A stretch of 64,000 bases of DNA from NCBI RefSeq assembly GCF_004006635.1, contig NZ_CP034842.1, forward strand, positions 682,001 to 746,000, read 5' to 3'. Positions 61,750 to 64,000 of the stretch are shown here, one piece after another. Position 1 is the first letter of the stretch. Each line of letters begins with the position of its first letter. The translations under genes and the position numbers were made by a program. Below the pieces are notes generated by a model. The model was not told the DNA's origin. It saw only the letters and a list, made by a program, of their open reading frames with translations, and made no database searches. This stretch comes from Fusobacterium necrophorum subsp. necrophorum (GTDB lineage: Bacteria; Fusobacteriota; Fusobacteriia; Fusobacteriales; Fusobacteriaceae).

Positions 61750-62959
61750 TTTTTGCCTCCTTATGTTGTTCCATTATTTCAAGAAAACCTTGAAGTCTTG
61801 TTTCAAATTGTGCTTCTGAGAAGCCTCTCGGATCAGCCTGATCTCCGGCAAAGCCCGAATATGGTAATTTTGTATCTTCGGCCACTCTTCTTGCCATTTC
61901 ATATTGGATAAAACTCATAAGTTTACAGCTTCTGTTCATATGGTATAGTGCCCCCACACAATTTCCATCTGCCAATGCCTGTTCTCTGTATTCCACCATT
62001 CTTTCAAGATTGACATTGTTAAACATGGAACTGTAAGCTCTTGCCAAACCTTCCAAATCATTTTTTTCATATACCAATGCCCAAGCGTAGGGATATACAC
62101 TTCCTGTCATGTTTACTCCGTACTTTGCCAGAGTCTTCATTTTATAGCCGATATAAGGCCAGCATGGGATTCCTTCCATCATGATTCGATACTTTTCTTT
62201 CCCTTTAAATGTTGTTTTTCCTGTTCTGGCATTTTCTTTCAGTTCTTCAATTAAAAGCTTGAAAGCTTCCGTGGTTTCTTTTTTTCCTCTATAACAAACA
62301 ATCATTGCCATATAGGTAAATAAATCGAAGCCATTCATTGGAGAAGGATAGACATCTTTGGAGAGCTGCATGGATTCTTTCCACAGCTTTCCATTTTCAG
62401 AGGATATCGCCATGACTTCTTCCAATTTTTTAGGATCAAATTTTTTTCCTGAAATTTCTTCCAATTGTTTGATTCCATGTTGAAATTGTCCCACAAAATA
62501 TTTAATTCTTCTTTCGGAGACTTCATATTCGTTATTAAAAGGAGTATCTATCATAATCAGAGGAATATTCAATTCTTTTGCAAGATTTTCATACCATTTT
62601 ACAATCATACTGCATATATTATTACAACAACATACGAAGTCGGGTTTCGGCATATTGATATTCTCCGAACCGCTTTCTAAAAAACCGAAATTTGTTCTTG
62701 CATAGGCACACAAATCGATAGAGTACCCTTTACTTTCTGCAATTTCCTGTAATTTTAAAGATTCTCTTTTTGCGGCAAGCCCTGCTGCTTGATTTTCCGG
62801 AAAACAAAGCGGTAAGCCGAAACATTCCACAAGCTCCTGCGGGAAGACGGAGGCGGACCAACCAACAGGGATTCCCTTCGCTTTTGCATCCCATGCATCT
62901 TTATATGACTGTGCCAATAAACCATTCACTACCTGAACTGCACTTTTCTTTTCTTCCAT
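61742..62959 (-). CDS. 2-hydroxyacyl-CoA dehydratase alpha subunit (HadB type)
   Basis: 405 residues, matching HadB/FldB (about 408) and shorter than HgdA. Motifs: VGWSASVFPQELVECFGLPL, PDFVCCCNNICSMIVKWYEN with clustered cysteines for the 4Fe-4S cluster, IDTPFNNEYEV, and GNCVGALYHMNRSCKL. Removes water from (R)-2-hydroxyacyl-CoA by a radical mechanism. Starts at ATG 62959 behind a GGGGTGATG site. Confidence 0.88.
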   Translation of the reverse strand: MEEKKSAVQVVNGLLAQSYKDAWDAKAKGIPVGWSASVFPQELVECFGLPLCFPENQAAGLAAKRESLKLQEIAESKGYSIDLCAYARTNFGFLESGSENINMPKPDFVCCCNNICSMIVKWYENLAKELNIPLIMIDTPFNNEYEVSERRIKYFVGQFQHGIKQLEEISGKKFDPKKLEEVMAISSENGKLWKESMQLSKDVYPSPMNGFDLFTYMAMIVCYRGKKETTEAFKLLIEELKENARTGKTTFKGKEKYRIMMEGIPCWPYIGYKMKTLAKYGVNMTGSVYPYAWALVYEKNDLEGLARAYSSMFNNVNLERMVEYREQALADGNCVGALYHMNRSCKLMSFIQYEMARRVAEDTKLPYSGFAGDQADPRGFSEAQFETRLQGFLEIMEQHKEAKND

Positions 62960-63046
62960 TCATACATCACCCCTTACAAAACCCGTTCCAATATTTTGTA
63001 TTCCTTTCCATTTTATGTACCGTTTTACTCCCCAGATAAAAAATTT

Positions 63047-64000
63047 CTAGGCGATTATCTTTTTTTCTTTTAAGCTGTCAATCTTTTCTTTTCCATATCC
63101 TATTTTCTTTAGACTTTCTTCTGTATGTTCTCCTAATTTTGGTGCTCTGACAAACTTTTTCCTACCATATTCTTCAAATAGCACCGGAGTATTGTATAAA
63201 ATTCCCTCGTGTCCATTTTCATAGGTATGTTTGAACAAATAGTCATTTGCCCAACATTGTTCATCCTTCAATACCTCTCCGGGAGTTTGTAATTTTTCAA
63301 ATGGAATTCCTGCTTCTGCTAAACGTTTCATCCATTCGGATACCGGCTTTTGAATAAAAATATCCTCCAGTATCGGAATAAATTCTTCTGAATTGGCAAT
63401 TCCTCCTTTTAGTGTCGAAAATTTTCCTCCAATCAAATCAGGTCTATCAATGACAAGATTACAGAAATTCGGGAACCATTTCTCATATTGGAAAAAGGCA
63501 ATTTGAATCCATTCATCATCCTGCGTTTTAAAAGTGGTATTGATAGGATTCGGCGGCATACGTCTTGTGATAGGCATTTCATATCCGTATTGAGAACTTA
63601 CAATGGGAAGCCCCATTCCGAATACGGCTGTATGAAATAATGCTACCTTTACTTTTTCTCCAACTCCTATTCTGTCTCTTCTATGGATTGCTGCCAATAT
63701 TCCGGCTGCTAAACTCATTCCGGCATAGTGATCTCCAAAAGCTGCTGCCGTGTTACAAGGGGAAGTTCCTTTTTCCATAAGGCCTAAGGCAACTCCTCCT
63801 CTGGCAAAGTAGGCTGTATAGTCAAAGGCAGGAGTATCCTTCGCCGGACCTTTTTCTCCATATCCAAGTAAGTGCCCATAGATAATTTTGGGATTTATTT
63901 CCTTCATTGTTTGATAATCAAGTTTTGATTTTACCAGAGCTTTTTGTCTGGTATTTGTCAAGAATATATCCGCATTCCTTACTAAATCATAGATTACTTC
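63047..64000 (-). CDS. Family III CoA-transferase (CaiB/HadA/FldA type), 5' end outside window
   Basis: The frame is open through base 64000 (codons for EVIYDLVRNADIFLTNTRQ), so the start lies beyond the window; a TTG at 63961 is internal. Visible motifs: KALVKSKLDYQTMKEINPKI, LLGYGEKGPAKDTPAFDYTA, AAAFGDHYAGMSLAAGILAA and a late PKLGEHTEESLKKIGY. Family III enzymes move CoA between acyl groups; the catalytic Asp in the family is near DPVFLALNP-like motifs further upstream. First gene of the operon, likely charging a 2-hydroxy acid with CoA. Confidence 0.9.
   Translation of the reverse strand, partial: EVIYDLVRNADIFLTNTRQKALVKSKLDYQTMKEINPKIIYGHLLGYGEKGPAKDTPAFDYTAYFARGGVALGLMEKGTSPCNTAAAFGDHYAGMSLAAGILAAIHRRDRIGVGEKVKVALFHTAVFGMGLPIVSSQYGYEMPITRRMPPNPINTTFKTQDDEWIQIAFFQYEKWFPNFCNLVIDRPDLIGGKFSTLKGGIANSEEFIPILEDIFIQKPVSEWMKRLAEAGIPFEKLQTPGEVLKDEQCWANDYLFKHTYENGHEGILYNTPVLFEEYGRKKFVRAPKLGEHTEESLKKIGYGKEKIDSLKEKKIIA

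Noticed and set aside
1..64000. tRNA, rRNA or tmRNA genes
   Set aside because: No GC-rich cloverleaf-like segments or rRNA signatures were seen on reading; a covariance search would be needed to exclude small RNAs.

Overview
The window is about 64 kb of AT-rich DNA with strong Shine-Dalgarno sites and dense gene packing. It very probably comes from a Fusobacterium chromosome. The pointers are a patatin/BamA type Vd autotransporter of the FplA kind, a 395-residue methionine gamma-lyase beside an NhaC-type antiporter, a single-chain pyruvate:ferredoxin oxidoreductase, and several amino-acid fermentation gene sets. The species is not certain; the F. necrophorum/gonidiaformans group is a guess from general gene content only.

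Layout. Positions 1-1107 hold the C-terminal part of an OLD-family ATPase/nuclease. Positions 1164-6180 form a sulfur amino-acid locus: a MocR regulator and an EamA transporter on the minus strand, divergent from methionine gamma-lyase and an NhaC antiporter. Positions 6355-9927 are pyruvate:ferredoxin oxidoreductase. Positions 9944-11146 are a scar region with a gene remnant, insertion-sequence remnants and a YefM/YoeB toxin-antitoxin pair. Positions 11162-18720 are a catabolic islet: amidohydrolase, SSS symporter, M20 hydrolase and diaminopropionate ammonia-lyase, divergent from a YgeV-like sigma-54 activator. It has a clear sigma-54 promoter and three copies of a palindromic operator, and an exact 15-bp direct repeat bounds the islet. 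Positions 18816-24510 are a minus-strand housekeeping run: SEDS protein, DUF896, asnS, esterase, rnmV, nrnA, sepF. Positions 24658-26296 are a VUT transporter and DNA polymerase III delta.

Positions 26392-49757 carry nearly the whole anaerobic corrin pathway: cbiP, cbiB, cobD, cbiA, cbiC, cbiD, cbiE, cbiT, cbiL, cbiF, cbiG, cbiH, cbiJ. Unrelated cargo is inserted at several joints: a DUF4299 protein, a Fic protein, an AlbA_2/ATPase protein with ten 21-bp repeats, two exported proteins, and a 5-kb block holding a decayed type I restriction-modification locus. The cobalt chelatase, adenosyltransferase, nucleotide-loop genes and cobalt transporter are not in the window, and I saw no B12 riboswitch.

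Positions 49810-53650 are a ferric-type ABC importer, 53792-56053 the FplA-like autotransporter, and 56152-58062 an ABC-F ATPase. Positions 58250-64000 are a minus-strand reductive Stickland-type operon: family III CoA-transferase, 2-hydroxyacyl-CoA dehydratase alpha and beta, acyl-CoA dehydrogenase and a YkvI-like carrier.

Together the genes describe an anaerobe that ferments amino acids to keto acids, ammonia and volatile sulfur compounds, oxidises pyruvate through ferredoxin, disposes of electrons by reducing 2-hydroxyacyl-CoA compounds, and makes its own corrin ring. I found no rRNA, tRNA, CRISPR array or intact transposase. The most notable signals are the sigma-54 islet, the decayed restriction locus inside the cobalamin operon with its 216-bp duplicated tail, and the repeat-linker proteins.
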